A model generated the notes under the pieces. The model had not been told where the DNA came from. It worked only from the letters and a program-made list of their open reading frames with translations, and ran no database searches. This document shows, in pieces, positions 24,580 through 38,400 of a DNA stretch of 64,000 nucleotides; positions within the stretch are counted from its first letter, which is position 1; each line of letters starts with the position of its first letter. The stretch comes from Labia minor. Taxonomy: Eukaryota > Arthropoda > Insecta > Dermaptera > Spongiphoridae. Both the position numbers and the translations under genes were made by a program. The stretch is taken from assembly GCA_963082975.1 (NCBI GenBank), contig OY720345.1:17882491-17946490 (forward strand), in the 5' to 3' direction.

Positions 24580-25116
24580 TTTAAATTTGGTAATTGTTTA
24601 GTCTAACTAATGTATCATGGATTTGGTTAAAACTTTACCAGTTTGATTCAAAACAAACTTTCCATAAGCACTATGAGACGGTCGCTTCTAGTTTACGAGA
24701 TAAATATTATTATAGTTTGACAGATAAACTAGTTATGAATGAGCAGCTATTTAGTAATGTTTTATTGACTAATTCACTAATTATTCATTTATTCATTAAT
24801 TTTCGGTTTTTATAAGTTCAGTTTGGATATAGGAAAATTATTTAATTAATTTTTTAATCTTCTTATATCCAAACCGAACTTATAAAAACTTTAACTTAGT
24901 AGAGCCCTCTTGCTGTCAAATAATAAAACATGGTAGCTAAATAGAATATCAATGGATTTATATGCAAACTTTAATAATTTTTATCTCGTAAACTAGAAGC
25001 GACCGCCACATACTACTGCTTAAGGAAAGTTTGTTTTTAAACAAAAAATCCACTAGTAAAGTTTTATCCAAATCCATGATACATCAGTCAGATTAAACAA
25101 TTAACTTAAATTTTAA
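24580..25116. repeat. Long imperfect hairpin (inverted-repeat element)
   Basis: About 255 bp on each side of a centre near 24845 are complementary. TGTATCATGGATTTGG (about 24611) pairs with CCAAATCCATGATACA (about 25068). GGTCGCTTCTAGTTTACGAG (about 24680) pairs with CTCGTAAACTAGAAGCGACC (about 24988). TATAAGTTCAGTTTGGATAT (about 24811) pairs with ATATCCAAACCGAACTTATA (about 24859). The middle of the arms has diverged. It is a fold-back type element or an inverted duplication; a plus-strand frame inside it is incidental. Confidence 0.8.
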
Positions 25117-25142
25117 AAAAAATCTAATTTTACACATAATAA

Positions 25143-27769
25143 GTTGACCTGTGGCCAGGTCCGAACCGGCCGACAGTTTGAAATAAATTAATTTCCAGCT
25201 ACAGAAACAATTTCAAATAATTTTAATATATCTATTAATGTAATAACAAACAGATATGGATAGAACATAAATATTTTTAATTTTATTTTATTTATAATAT
25301 ATAGCTGAAGTAGCCGGCGTTGCCCGTGATGATATAACTTCTAATCATGTGACGTCATGAAGGGCTTGGTGACGTCATACAATTTTAAATTAAGAAAAAC
25401 ATAATGAAGATGATTTTTCCCGAGGACAAAACCAATACATTCGTGGTGATATGTAAAAAAATCTCCTCATGTGAAATTTGGTATGAAAATAACCCTTCCC
25501 TTCCTATCGTCGATCGCTAATACTACCACTTCCGGTTTCCGGATTTGCACCAAAAGTTGATCAATTCATCCCACTGATGCATTAAGTAAATATACCAAAT
25601 TTCATCAAAATCCGTTGAGCCGTTCAGGCTGTACACATCTATACGGACGGACGGACGGACGGACAGACATCATGCTAAAAATACTTTTTTCTGTTTAGAA
25701 AATGCATTTTTCGTGGAGATATGTAAAAATCTCCACATGTGAAATTTGGTGTGAAAACAATACCTCCCTTACTATCGTCGGTCGGTAAAAAAGCAAAATA
25801 AGAAATCAGTCAAAGCAGACGTTCCCAATCTTTTCCAATTTGCGACTCCCCTAATAATCAGATTTTTACCCAGGGCCCTCAATAAATCAGATTTTATTCT
25901 AAATTTTTGACTTTCTTTAAAAATTGGAAAACTTTCCTTATTTAAAAGCGATTACCCATTTAAAAGCGAAAAATTAAAAACTTCTACTTACTATTATCCT
26001 GGGATAATATAAAATATCTAATTGGCGGCCCCCTAATAACAGGAACGTCGCTCCCTGGGAATTATTGAGTTAAAGAATAAAAAATAATTTTTATCAGTGA
26101 ATTTGTTAATTTTGTTTGTACATATTATAATTTTTTTTTATTTTGTTTATTTTTTATATTTTCGGTGCAACTACTTCTGTTCTAACATAGCAGTATTGAT
26201 TTATGTAAACTTGTAAACGAACATTGTAAACTAAATAAAAACACTTAAAATGTCATAATAGGATAACCTCGTATTTAAACTTAAAAAAATTTAAATTGCG
26301 ATTTCTCTTCACCCAAAATCCCAAATCCACCTCTACGTTCTAAAATCCACAAGATACTAAATTAATAAATATAAATTTCCTTAAACATTAACAACAAGTT
26401 ACGATTAAATTATGTTAATTTAATTTGTATTTGTATAATTTAATTTAATAGTATACAACTATATTACAAATAGTTAAACGTTTGGTTTATATAGTACAGT
26501 TATTTTTTATTATTATGTATAATATTAATGGGAATTTCCTTCGGCAACTGATTGAGGAGAATATATGATAAATGATTCTTACGCTATCCTTCCTGCTTTT
26601 TCTTTCTCACTCTGCCATTCACTTGTCGCCCTCCTCTCACCTTGGCGTTTTATTCCGGTATGAGACTCGTAAAATGATCATTCATTTTGATTGAAAATTG
26701 AATGTCATCTTGATATTGTTTTGTTAATTTATAAACAAGAGACAGTCAGTCAGCCAAACAGCTAACATGTCAAGGTTGATTTCGACTAGGAATTTGTAAG
26801 GAGTTTGGCAGAAAGTGAAATTGCTCTTCCTTTTCAATAAGTAAGACCTTGACCTCAACAACCAACCATAAATTCCCATGTGTAAATTCCTATTATTTAC
26901 AGTATATATATATATATATATATATAAATTGTAAATAATAGTCTTAGATTTTGAAAAAGGAAGAACAGTTTTATATAAATATATTAATTAAATTATTTTA
27001 TTCTTACTACATTATAATTATTTTTTTTTTCTCAAATGATGAATAGTAATTCAAAATAAAAATAGAGGAATTAATAATTTAATGACGAAAAGAATATTTA
27101 TTTAAAGATAATTCGGATTATTTGATCTTTAATTTTTTACCGACCGACGATAGCAAGGGAGGTATTGTTTTCACACCAAATTTCACAGGTGGAGATTTTT
27201 ACATATCTCCACGAATCATGCATTTTCTTAACAGAAAAAAGTATTTTTAGCATGATGTCTGTCCGTCCGTCCGTATAGATGTGTACAGCCTGAACGGCTC
27301 AACGGATTTTGATGAAATTTGGTATATTAACTTAATGCATCAGTGGGATGAATTGATCAACTTTTGGTGCAAATCCGGAAACCGGAAGTGCTAGTATTAG
27401 CGATCGACGATAGGAAGGGAAGGGTTATTTTCACGCCAAATTTCACATGAGGAGATTTTTTACATATCACCACGAATGTATTGGTTTTATCCTCGGGAAA
27501 AATCATCTTCATTATGTTTTTCTTAATTTAAAATTATATGACGTCACCTAGCCCTTCATGACGTCACAGCCTCCTTATTATGATCACGGTCAACGCCGGC
27601 TACTTCAGCTATATATTATAAATACCAAAATTAAAAATATTTATGTTCTATCCATATCTTTTTTTATTACATCAATAGATATATTAAAATTATTTGAAAT
27701 TGTTTCTGTAGCTGGAAATTAATTTATTTCAAACCGTCGGTCGGTTCGGACCTGGCCACAGGTCAACTT
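25143..27769. mobile_element. 2.6 kb composite with two inverted family B copies
   Basis: The left arm (25143-25787) and right arm (27137-27769) are near-identical inverted copies that differ at only a few percent of the positions I compared. The outer ends read GACCTGTGGCCAGGTC, itself a hairpin. Next come GAAATAAATTAATTTCCAGC, TAGCTGAAGTAGCCGGCGTT, GTGACGTCATGAAGGGC, the GGAC/GTCC microsatellite core, and inner ends ACCGACCGACGATAG. The 1.35 kb interior is different sequence and holds a small hAT element (25816-26067), a short inverted repeat around an (AT)n tract (about 26890-26940) and unique sequence with no coding frame. Confidence 0.8.
25816..26067. mobile_element. Small hAT non-autonomous element 3 (decayed)
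   Basis: It starts CAGACGTTCCCAATC and ends GGGAATTATTG, with 8-bp flanks AGTCAAAG and AGTTAAAG (one mismatch, TA-centred on the right copy). The GGCCCCC and GACTCCCC blocks are of the same kind as the element at 15489. It lies between the two inverted family B arms. Confidence 0.55.
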
Positions 27770-27786
27770 TTTTTTTTTTGATAAGC

Positions 27787-27960
27787 GAGGTTTGTTCAAA
27801 AGAAAAGGTGAATTTTGAGTTGTTTCGAAAAGTATTTATCTACTCATCAATATCCATTTTGTCCCCTTCAAAGTAGAATCTATCAAAACATCTTTCCTCT
27901 CTATCAATCAAATCAATAATTGTTTTTTCTCATCTTGAAATATATTTAATTTTCATTCAA
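27787..27960 (-). mobile_element. Mariner 3' end fragment (second family)
   Basis: The minus strand reads YFEGDKMDIDE then stop, the C-terminus of a mariner transposase. It is followed by a terminal repeat whose plus-strand form is TTTGTTCAAAAGAAAAGGTG. The same end occurs at 32660-33046. Confidence 0.65.
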
Positions 27961-28158
27961 ATAAAACATATTTCATAAATCTTAATTAATCATAATTGCT
28001 TGATAAAAAATAAATTTAAAAAGATCTACCAATATTAATTAATTTCTACATAAAATATTTCACTTTTGTTATTATTATTTTTTTTTTAATTTATGTTTAA
28101 TTTATATGAATTTTAATAAAATATTATATATGTATATGTACTTTTATTAATTCATTTT

Positions 28159-28766
28159 TACTATCTCGCCAGAGATAATATTGCGATCACGAAAATTTTC
28201 GATGTCGAGATTTTGATGATTTTATACGTTTTGAAGGTTCCTGAATCATTTTCACTAAGGCTGAGAAAAATGTCTGTGTGTTTGTGTATGTGTGTATGTA
28301 TGTAGACAAGATTACGCAAAAACGGTTTGAGCTAGAATAATGAAATTTGGTGTACGGGCTTTATTCAAAATTCGTAGTTTTCTCTCAACTTTTGAGATAT
28401 GTAGCTCAACCGGAAGAGGGTCATTACCTACAACGTTTTGATTTTTTTTCATCTAAAGTGACCGTAAAAATAAAGATATATGTTTGATAATTTTTCATAT
28501 GATTAAAAATTTTATAAAACTGCTATATATAGATTTCAGCTTAATTGAATCGCTGAAAGTATCAGAATTAATTTTTTAACACTGCTAATCTCACGTGCCA
28601 ACACGTGACGTGGTGCCATCAACAAAGAGTCAAACATGCGCTGGTTTAATAAACATTATTTATTAATTTTAATTTATAATTTAATTAATTAAATTTAATT
28701 TAAATATAAAATATGTTATTTTATCCAAATTCAATTTGCGAGATAATCGAGTGGAGACACTCCAGC
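28159..28766 (+). repeat. Family A element (Helentron-like), copy 4 (best preserved)
   Basis: The 5' end TACTATCTCGCCAGAGATA and 3' end TTGCGAGATAATCGAGTGG place ACTATCTCGC and its near-complement GCGAGATAAT at opposite ends. The core is (TG)n at 28273-28300. The 3' GTGGAGACACTCCAG can form a small hairpin. Non-coding. Confidence 0.8.
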
Positions 28767-29540
28767 TTTTTTAATTTAGAATTAATAAATAAATAAAACG
28801 AACCTCCACTGTTTTACAGATATATATAATGAATAAAAAGAGAAATTTATCAAATGCTTTAGCGAAATAAATGTCTCTATAGACTTCTCTCTTATTTATA
28901 TTGAATGGCCATTAAATACTGTGCTAATTCCATCGGTTATGGATTCGTACGCGCCGTGATTAATAAACAAACCTTGTCTTGGCTATATATTTAATTTAAC
29001 CTTTTATGAAATTAAGCCTGATGACTTTAAGAGGAATGAATGTCAAGTGAGGTGTCATGTGTTGAGGCATATACGAGATTTCAAAAGCGAGAGAGAGATG
29101 GAAAGAACCAAGTGAAGAAGACGAAAGAGGAGGAGTAGTAATAATACTCGTGGCTTTTGAAATCTAAACCTTTTGGGCAATCCCCGAGCTTGTCTGGTAA
29201 ACGAGCATTATATAAGAAACACTTATCAAATCGAAATATTGAAATGCATTGCTAAATTTTTCTTTCTCCCTCTTTCTCTTCTATACGTCTCTACAATTCC
29301 TCACCATACTTAAAATCTTTATGTTGCAATAATCTATTTGAAATAACAGATAAAGGCGGGGTTCTCTGTATTTTTTGTCTCTTTTTCTAAACTTTTTCAG
29401 TATCACCATTTACCATAATTACAATTATTTAAATTAATAATAATAATAATAATAAAAAAATAAAAAAGGATTCTTGATTAAGATAAAGTTTAGTTATAAA
29501 TAATCAGTTTTTATAATATATATATATATATATATATATT
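28767..29540. other. No gene seen
   Basis: Includes a less AT-rich patch at 28900-29190 (purine-rich GAGAGAGAGATGG, AGAAGACGAAAGAGG) without a convincing exon, then an (AAT)n run near 29438 and AT microsatellites at 29517-29540 and 29575-29607. Confidence 0.45.
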
Positions 29541-29570
29541 ATATTATCTTATCTTATTATACTAGCAAAA

Positions 29571-29611
<41 letters not shown>

Positions 29612-29619
29612 ATTTTTGA

Positions 29620-30205
29620 AATATTAAACCGCTTTAAGGTTTTTTTTTTGAAATTCACACCACCACCATAGATAATTTTATAAAGAAAAATCAATCTGAA
29701 TTGTTTTCAGCCTCGGAAAAAATAATCTTTATTAGTTTTTTCTTAATTTAAAATGGTAAATTTACATGACATCAGCAATTACGTCAGACAGCACTTCCTT
29801 AAATACAAATTATTATAAATAAAATAAAATTAAAAATATTTATGTTATATCCATATCTGTCTTTCAGTGCATTAATACGTACTTTGAAATTATTTGAAAT
29901 TGTTTCAGAACCTTTATTAGTTTTTTTTTAATTTAAAATAGGAAATTTAAATGACGTCTGCAATTACTTATATCAGAGAGCGCTTTCTTAAATACAAAAT
30001 ATTATAAATATAAATCAAATCAAATTACGAAATATTTATTATGTTTTATCTACAGGCCATATTTTTCTGTCTCTCTTTCAGTGCATTAATACGTTTAAGG
30101 GATATATGTTTTATGCCTATTTTTTTAAAATTTTTGTTCTTACCAGCCAAACCCGATAATAAGGAATAATATTTTTTAATGACCGAGCTCGGTGAATTAT
30201 AGGTA
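29620..30205 (-). repeat. Family C long copy, partly duplicated
   Basis: Reverse-oriented relative of 19136-19545. Two successive fragments (about 29690-29900 and 29905-30205) each contain the AATGACGTC/AATTAC block and CTGTCTTTCAGTGCATTAAT. It ends in ACCAGCCAAACCCGATAATA and ACCGAGCTCGGTGAATTA. Confidence 0.6.
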
Positions 30206-32440
30206 CTATAATACTATAGTACACATATACTTTTATTTAAAACAAGGCTAATTAGTTCATATTGTTTATTCTGAAATATTCAGATAATTATTCTTTCGGT
30301 TTAATTTTATAAATATTTTTTTCTAATTTCTTCATGAATAATGGTTTTCTAGTAGGAGTTAATATTAATTGGCTAAAATTTAAATGGGTTAGTGTTTTAT
30401 TGAATTTATTTTATTTATTTTGTAAAAATATTTTATTTTTTAAAAATAGAGCATTAAAAAAAACCCAACTATTATTAATAAATAAATTTTTTTTTATTAA
30501 ATTTTATTTAATTCAATTACGTTATTCATTATTTAAAAAGCATTTTCCAATTTATTTAAATAATGACATTTTTAATAGGGAATAATAAATAACCGGATAT
30601 CCCTGAAAAATATTTATTATTTATTAAATTATTTAAAATACTTGTATTTATTTATGTATATGATAAAAGTTTAAGAGTACTTAATAAAAAATGTTTCAAC
30701 TATAGCTCAATGTTTATAAAACTATAAGTTTGGGAATTGTACCTCGCACGTGGAAATTAGGTTTAGATACACGATGAACACTTAAAAATTAAATTACTTT
30801 TTTTATTATTTTACAATCCAAAAAAAACATCATTAAATTTAGTAATTAAAAGATCTATTAAAATCTTAAATCATATAAATTACTCTTGAAGCCAAAAAAA
30901 AATTTTGCAACTTATTATTACTAATACTTACAACTACTTATTAACTTTTATTTCATATTCATATTCATATTTCATTTTCATAGAAAGCATCAGATTGGAA
31001 TAAAAAATGGCGTAATTTATTAAAATTTAATAATAAAAATAAATTGTTCCATTTGGAATACAAACTTTATTACGAGCTTCCTCTTGTACTGTGTGTAAAG
31101 TTGGATATCTAACTTTAAGGGGTAACCTACTATTTATTTAAATTAAATCAACAAAAATAAAACATTTGATTAATATTTAATCAATTATTTTTGATAAATT
31201 AATTGTTTATTTTATTTTTGTATACAACATTTGCTATTCAATAATAAATAAATAAATAATCTCGTTTCTCTGCTCACAAATTATCACTGACACTCAATTT
31301 CATAATTTTGTTTCTTAAAAGGTCTAATAAGAATACTAATGGTATAAAGGTCCTTTATTAATTTAATATAATAATTCATTGTAATGGATTATCAATCAAC
31401 GATTTTTATTTAATAATAAAAATAAAATAATTATTCTAAAATATGATAAACTCTGTGTCCGCACCGATCATAAATAAGCCAGCATTATCCCTTCTTAAAC
31501 TATCCAATACTAAATATAATATAAATAAAACCTACACATAAATCTATAATATATTCAGAAATTTTTATGAATAATTAATTTTACGTTTTTATTAATAATC
31601 AATTTTATTGAATAGATTGATTTTGAAAAGAAAGTATAAAAATAATATTTTATATATTTTTTAGAATATTTAATATATTTCATGCGAGTGGTGGGTAATT
31701 ATTTTTCCTGTTTACATTTGAAGGTTATTTTTTTGAATATATAAAATAGAATTTATAAAACAGAAGTGAATTAAGTAATTTATATTTACAAATATCGTAT
31801 AAATAATAATTTCTTAAAACATAATAATAAAGTTGAAATTTAAGTATAGTATCAGTTATTTAGCAAATTAAAAGATACATACCTCTATTTAAATATTTAA
31901 ATATTTAATGTTCTTATAAAGAAGATAAAAGAGACTATAAATTTAGATTAGAGTTCTTCCTAGTTTTTTATTAGTTTTATTTTTAAACATTTTATATATA
32001 TATATTTATTTTTTTATTTATATCTATATCTATTAAATAAACAAATTTGAAACCCTGAATTAAGGACAATTTCTTTATGAACAACATCATAGCGAAGGAC
32101 ACTACCCAAGAAACTTTCATTTTTTTTACAATATTATATTTTGATTTAATCTTTTAATTGAAATGAATTCATTCATTTAAATTAATTTTTATTGATTCTT
32201 TGATGGGAGAGCTTTAAACTACTCTCTACTATCAATTAAAACCATTTGATCATTAATAAAACATCTTATTAAATGAAATTTAATTAAATTTTAATTTATT
32301 ATGAAACATTTAAAAAGTTTAAATTTTCAAGAGTAACGAAGTTTTATAAAATCAATTTTAATCACGATATAATAAAAAAATATCAAATATTATTATATAT
32401 TGATTATAAATTAACTTGCTTTGGTTGTGATATTTTTCAG
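30206..32440. other. No gene seen upstream of the CRAL-TRIO gene
   Basis: AT-rich sequence. The CRAL-TRIO ATG lies two bases after an acceptor, so its non-coding first exon and promoter must be here or further left, but I could not pick them out. A weak tRNA-like block (TATAGCTCAATG .. GTACCTCGCACG) sits at 30699-30752. Confidence 0.4.
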
Positions 32441-32442
32441 GA

Positions 32443-35400
32443 ATGCCTCCCGAAACCCGTGATTTAAGTATATTACCAAAAGATGAGAGACATCCTTTTA
32501 TTCATCCATTGTCACAAGAACTTCAGGATCTTATTTCAAATGAAGAAGTAAAAATTCTTCGAGAATGGATTGTTCAACAAACGAATTATCCAAAATTTTC
32601 AGGTACCTGAAACAATTTTATATTAAGGAATTAATATAAAATATATTAAATAATAGTATGTACGAAGTTTGTTCATAAGAAAAGGTGAATTTTGAATTAT
32701 TTCAAAAAGTATTTATTTATTCATCAATATTCATTTTGTCTCCTACAAAGTAATTACCATCAGATATCAAATATAATGTCTTCCAATCGTCGAAGCACTT
32801 CTGAAATGCTCTTTTTGTATGCTCGTTCTTCGATTCCACTTTATCTTATTTTTTTAAGTAAAAAACACTCAAAAACGTGACTAACTTTTTTTTAGTTGTC
32901 AAAAACAGACTACTAACCTAAAATGGCTGATAATGTCAACATATGAGAAACATATGTGTACCAACATAACAAAAAAAATTTCAATAATCGAATGTACACA
33001 GCCCGCGAAAATTAAAAATTCACCTTTTCTTTTAAAAAGAGCTGGTATATAACTTGAGATTCTTAATTTCCCACGTTACTTAATATAATATACATATATA
33101 TTATTACTATATTATAGTTAATAATATACTTAATATACGTTAAAAATTGAATGACACATTTGAAAGTAAAAATTATCTTGTTCAATATTTTTATAAATAT
33201 TGAAATAAAATCTCAGAACAAATTAATATAATTACTTTAAAGTTAAGACATTATTTTTTTAAGTAATATTTTTTTTTCAATAAAATATTTAAGATTTTTA
33301 CAAAATCTATCTTATATAATAGATTGAATAACTATTAATAATTATTCAAAGAATAAATGTTTTAACATTGGACTAGTTAGATTAATTAAAAAAAAATTTA
33401 AAATTGGTAAACAAAATTATATATTTATTTGTATGACGCTTGTAAACTCTAAAGTTCTTGATTCCAAATACCACATTTTTCGAAATCCAGAACAAATTAA
33501 TATTATTTTTTAATTCCCTCATATTTGATTTTATTTAATCTTCCTATCGTATTATCATTTTACCAATTTCTTTGTTGGTTTTCGAATGGATTTTCAATAA
33601 ATAAACTTTTTATTAATTTTTCTTCTTTCACATACAAAAAAAAATGCACCTTCCTTCTCACTATATCTGCGGATGCATTCTTCATTATGTAATTTCCGCC
33701 ATTCTCCAAGAATTTTCGCCCCATAAATGATAAACAAATATTTTTTTTTTCTCAAAAACTCTACATCTATCTATTTCTCCTCTAATTCATATAATACAAC
33801 TGGTTAAATAACACATAGAAATTTCACTATAGTTTCAAATCATTGTCTATTTGATTATTTTAAAATTATATACTATCACTTTTATCAATTACTTTGACAT
33901 GATATATATATATAAAGTAAGATTAATTGATAAAAGTGATAGTATATAATATTAAAATAAATAAATAGACAATTGACTCCTAACTATAGTGAGATTTCTA
34001 TGTAAATATTAATAAAATAAAATAACTTTACTGTAATATTCTTTTAATTCAATATTTTCCATAAATATGAAATTCCTAATTAATTCAAACCATTTCTTCC
34101 CAGATTGAACAAATTATGTTTTTATTTTTATTTTTTTTTTTATTTAAATATAATGATAATCCGATAAATTTTATTTTATAAGGTTTGTTTTTCCAAATTG
34201 AGTAAATTATCTTCATTGATGAAATTTTAATCAAATTTTAAACTTAGAGAATTATTTTTAATCATTATGGAAATTAATATAATTAAAAAAATTCTTCTTT
34301 GGTACGAATTAACAATTTTTGAAAAATTAAATAATCGATAAGTAAGTATTTTATTATGATCATTCATTTCCATCATATATAATACACAATTATAATTAAG
34401 TAAATTGTATTTTATTTTGTGATTTTTTATTATATTATTGATTATTAACAAATATTTTCTATTTGAATTAGGATAATTTTCCTAGTTTATTATAAGTTTT
34501 TATAAATAAAAAATAAAGTACAATATATGATTTTTTCAGTTTATTTTAATATAATATTTTCTTTTATAGATAATCATTTAAAATTGTTTCTACATAGTAA
34601 TTATGGGAATCAATTAAAAACTCAGAAAACAATCGAGGGTTATTTGAAGATTCGCACAAAACATCCTGAATTGTTTGGAAATAGGAATATGAAAAATCAA
34701 GATATACAACAAATACTTACAATATGGTATTTATCTAATTACTTACAGTCACATTTTAATTTATATTTATATATTATCTGTTTTTACTAAATTTAAATTT
34801 AAATATTATGTTTATACATTATTATTTTTATTTAATGAATACGAGGATCGGTCAATAAGTCCGTGACATTTTGAATTTCCCATCTCTTCAATGAAATGGC
34901 AACACTTCTCCTATCAGTAGGCAACTATCAGCTGACTCCTGTTATAATTTGAACCAGCTGGGTCTTTCTTTGACATTCATTAATAGCAGATTACCTCGTG
35001 ATTGGAGAATAAAATGGAAAAAGTGAATTTACATGAAAATCTATGAATAATACTAATTGCTCCCTCATCCGCCCTATTCTCCGGATTTAGCCCATGGTGA
35101 CTATTTCTTATTTCCCAACCTGAAACAGAAAGAGATTTGACACCAACGATGAAATCATCTCGCGAATAAATCTATTTTGATGTCCTCGACAAATCTTATT
35201 TTTTGGAAGAGATAAAAATTTGGAGAAACATTGGACCAAGTTTATACAGCTCAAAGGAGAGAAATAATTATTTAACAAAAAACCTGTTTCATCCAAAAAG
35301 TCACCGACTTATTGACCTGCCCTCGTATTTATTGTTCTATTTATATATATATCATAAATCATAAAATATAAATAAATAATTACTTTAAAATTTATTATAA

Positions 35401-38400
35401 TTTTTATATTTATTAATAATAGTACTAATAATAATAGTACTAATGAGTTCCTACACTACACTATTAGTCTTAATATTAGTCTAAACATTCTATTTACTTT
35501 ATAAATTTTTATATTTTGCACTTATAATAAGATACTAATAACTTTTTTTATAGTGAGATGGTGGCGTTACCAAAAGAAACTGCAAAGGGATATCGAGTTC
35601 TTGTTTATCGTTTGAAGGACAATGATCCATCTAAATTTGATTTTGTCTCAGGAGTGAAAACATTCATGGCTGTTAATGATGTTATCCTTAGTGAAACTCC
35701 ACTGAGTACGGGGTAAGAAAAATCAAATATATAATATAATAATATAATAATTTATTTTATGAATATTTTCGAATTATTTTTTTTCTATCCCTTTAAATAT
35801 GTGTTATATTATTTTTAATTTTATAATCAAGAATAATTTAATTAGTACTGATTTAATTTTAATTATTTATTTAATCATATCTAAATACCAAGCTGAAATT
35901 AATAATAACCCTCTAGTAGAGGCGTTGAATGATCGTTTCTACAATGGATCCTCTCAACCTATTTGTTTCTTTGATTCTCTGGTACACGTATTTCAAGTAC
36001 CTTCCTAAATTTGATCACTCAGGTTGAGTGTACCGCACTCCAAAGTCTGAATAAAAAAATATATTTTTCTTTAATTAGCTATCAAAAATTATTAATTTTA
36101 AATAACACTATTTTTAAAGAATTTTAATTTTTACCTTCTTTGTTTATTTTATCAAATTAATTTTTCTGCTTAAAAAATGTAAGAAACATTTTTCAAATAT
36201 CCCAAATAGGTACAGAATGTAACAAACTTTGGGGATTGATTATTGAAATAATGAGAAAAAAAAATTTGTTCATTCTACAACGAAGATTTGAATATCAATT
36301 TCAGTATAGAATTATTTATTTATTTTATTTATAGATATGTAATATAAAAAAAAATACATTTACATAAAAATATACAAAATTAATGTTTAAATGTTAAATT
36401 CTAGATTTTCAAAATACTTATAAATAAAACTTATTGATATAAATATTCATTTAAACGATTCCAATTATTAATTGTAGATAAGTAGATTAAGATTAGAAAT
36501 TAAATTAAATTAAAAATTTTATTTTAATTAAAGAAAAATTAAATAAAATAAATATTGACTTATTTAGATCTTAGTTAGCCGATAATGCTTTCTATCTATC
36601 CATCTCTGGAACTGGAAAGTTTTTGGCCACATCCACATTTCCCCAAATATCCTTATCCTGAGCCATTTCCATCCAACTCCTACTTTCTCCCCTCCTTCTT
36701 ACGCCTTTTCCTTCATTGTCTGCCCACTGCATCCTTGTATATATCCTTGGTCTTCCCATTTGGTCTCCCCACAATTTCGCTAGTCTTTCCTCTCCCATTC
36801 TTGCTTTCTACTCATCAAAAAAAGGAATTTCTTATATTAAATAGTTTTAAGTAATTAAAAGTCACTTAACATACTAAACGATTTGTTATCATGTATGATA
36901 CTTATTCAATTAATTTTCTTGAACCTTGTTTTAATGCAATAATTATTTGAATTCTAGTATCTAATTAAATATTTATGTTTTATTATGTTTACAGTTATGT
37001 AGTAGTCTTTGATATGACAGGGGTTTGCTTAGGTCATTTGACAAAAGTCAATTTCTCAGCACTTCGAGTATTTATGAAATATATTCAGGTAGGAATTTAA
37101 AAAAAATATTTAACTTTTTATTTTTGATCTTTCATACCCATCCACTATTTCAATTTATAAAATTTGAATTCTTGATGTGTTTTTCAAATCTTCCCAAATT
37201 AATTGTTTTTCCTTTTTGAAGAATGTATAATAAAAAATATTTAAATTTTTTTTAGCAACTAAGACTTAAATTCAAATTTAATTAAATTTTATGTCCTAAA
37301 CTTTTTTACATATTTTAATAAAAATCAATCTTTTTTAACAATTTTTAATCAATTTTTATATACAATGACAAATATTTTTTTTATTAAACAACAAAAGCTC
37401 TGACTGAAATATTAAGACAAATTAATAAAACATAGGCGCTATAGTATTCTACAACATCACAAGTTTGTGAACATGTTGGTTGATATCCAAGGGAGAAGCG
37501 CACTTAATCAGTACTTTTGCAACCTTAGTCCATGCACTAACTTATCTCGCGAATGTTCTAAATGGAAGTACACAGTTGGCTAAAGTTTCTGCAAGTTCTG
37601 ACTCATATATCTTTTCATTTCAACCCCACAACACAGCTCTTGTAGAATAATGTTGATCCTGACGTATAAATTTCATTTTGGACAGAGGTTACAAACGTAC
37701 TGATTCCTCGCTAGTGGTGTTATATAGTACTATAGAATTCATGTTTCATTGGTTTGTAGTAATATTTCGGTCAAGTTTTGAGTTGATTAATAAAAAATAT
37801 AACCATGGCATGCATGATAAGTAATCCTAATATTCAAGAGTCATAAATTCCTGAAAAACACATCGAAAATAATAAATTTCTAAATCTATTATAGTTTACT
37901 TTTAAAGGAGGAGAGAAGAGTGAATATGAATAAAATTTGCTTTTCTAATTAATTTTTGGAATATTAAAATTGTGTTTGATCAGAAAAAGTTGTAACGACC
38001 GCTATTTATTAAAAATTTTCATGTATATACAAATACAATCTCATCAACTTTTCCTCTCTCTCATATTTGAACGAAATTATTTATATTAAAAGTGAATTTC
38101 ACATTGTAAATACGTAAATTATTTATTGAATGTTTTTATTCATAAGAAAATATTTGTATGATAATTTCATAATATTTTTACCAGGACTGTCATCCAGCCC
38201 GTTTGAAAGGTGTATATGTAATAAACACTGTTAGTTTTATTGATCGCATTTTATGCTTACTTAAACCATTTATTAGAAGTGAACTTCTTAATTTGGTAAT
38301 AATTTTTGATGTTATTATTTTTTTGAAATATTAAAATCTAATCTAAATAAAAAATAATTATTCTAGATTCATTTTTATGGACACCCAAATTCACTTGAAC

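Noticed and set aside
25642-25662. (GGAC)n tract considered as the start of a CRISPR-like array
   Set aside because: It is a simple tetranucleotide repeat forming the core of a Helentron-like element; there are no spacers.
34527-34790. 87-codon plus-strand frame with an ATG at 34527
   Set aside because: It is exon 2 of the CRAL-TRIO gene extended into both flanking introns; the acceptor at 34569 and donor at 34727 define the exon.
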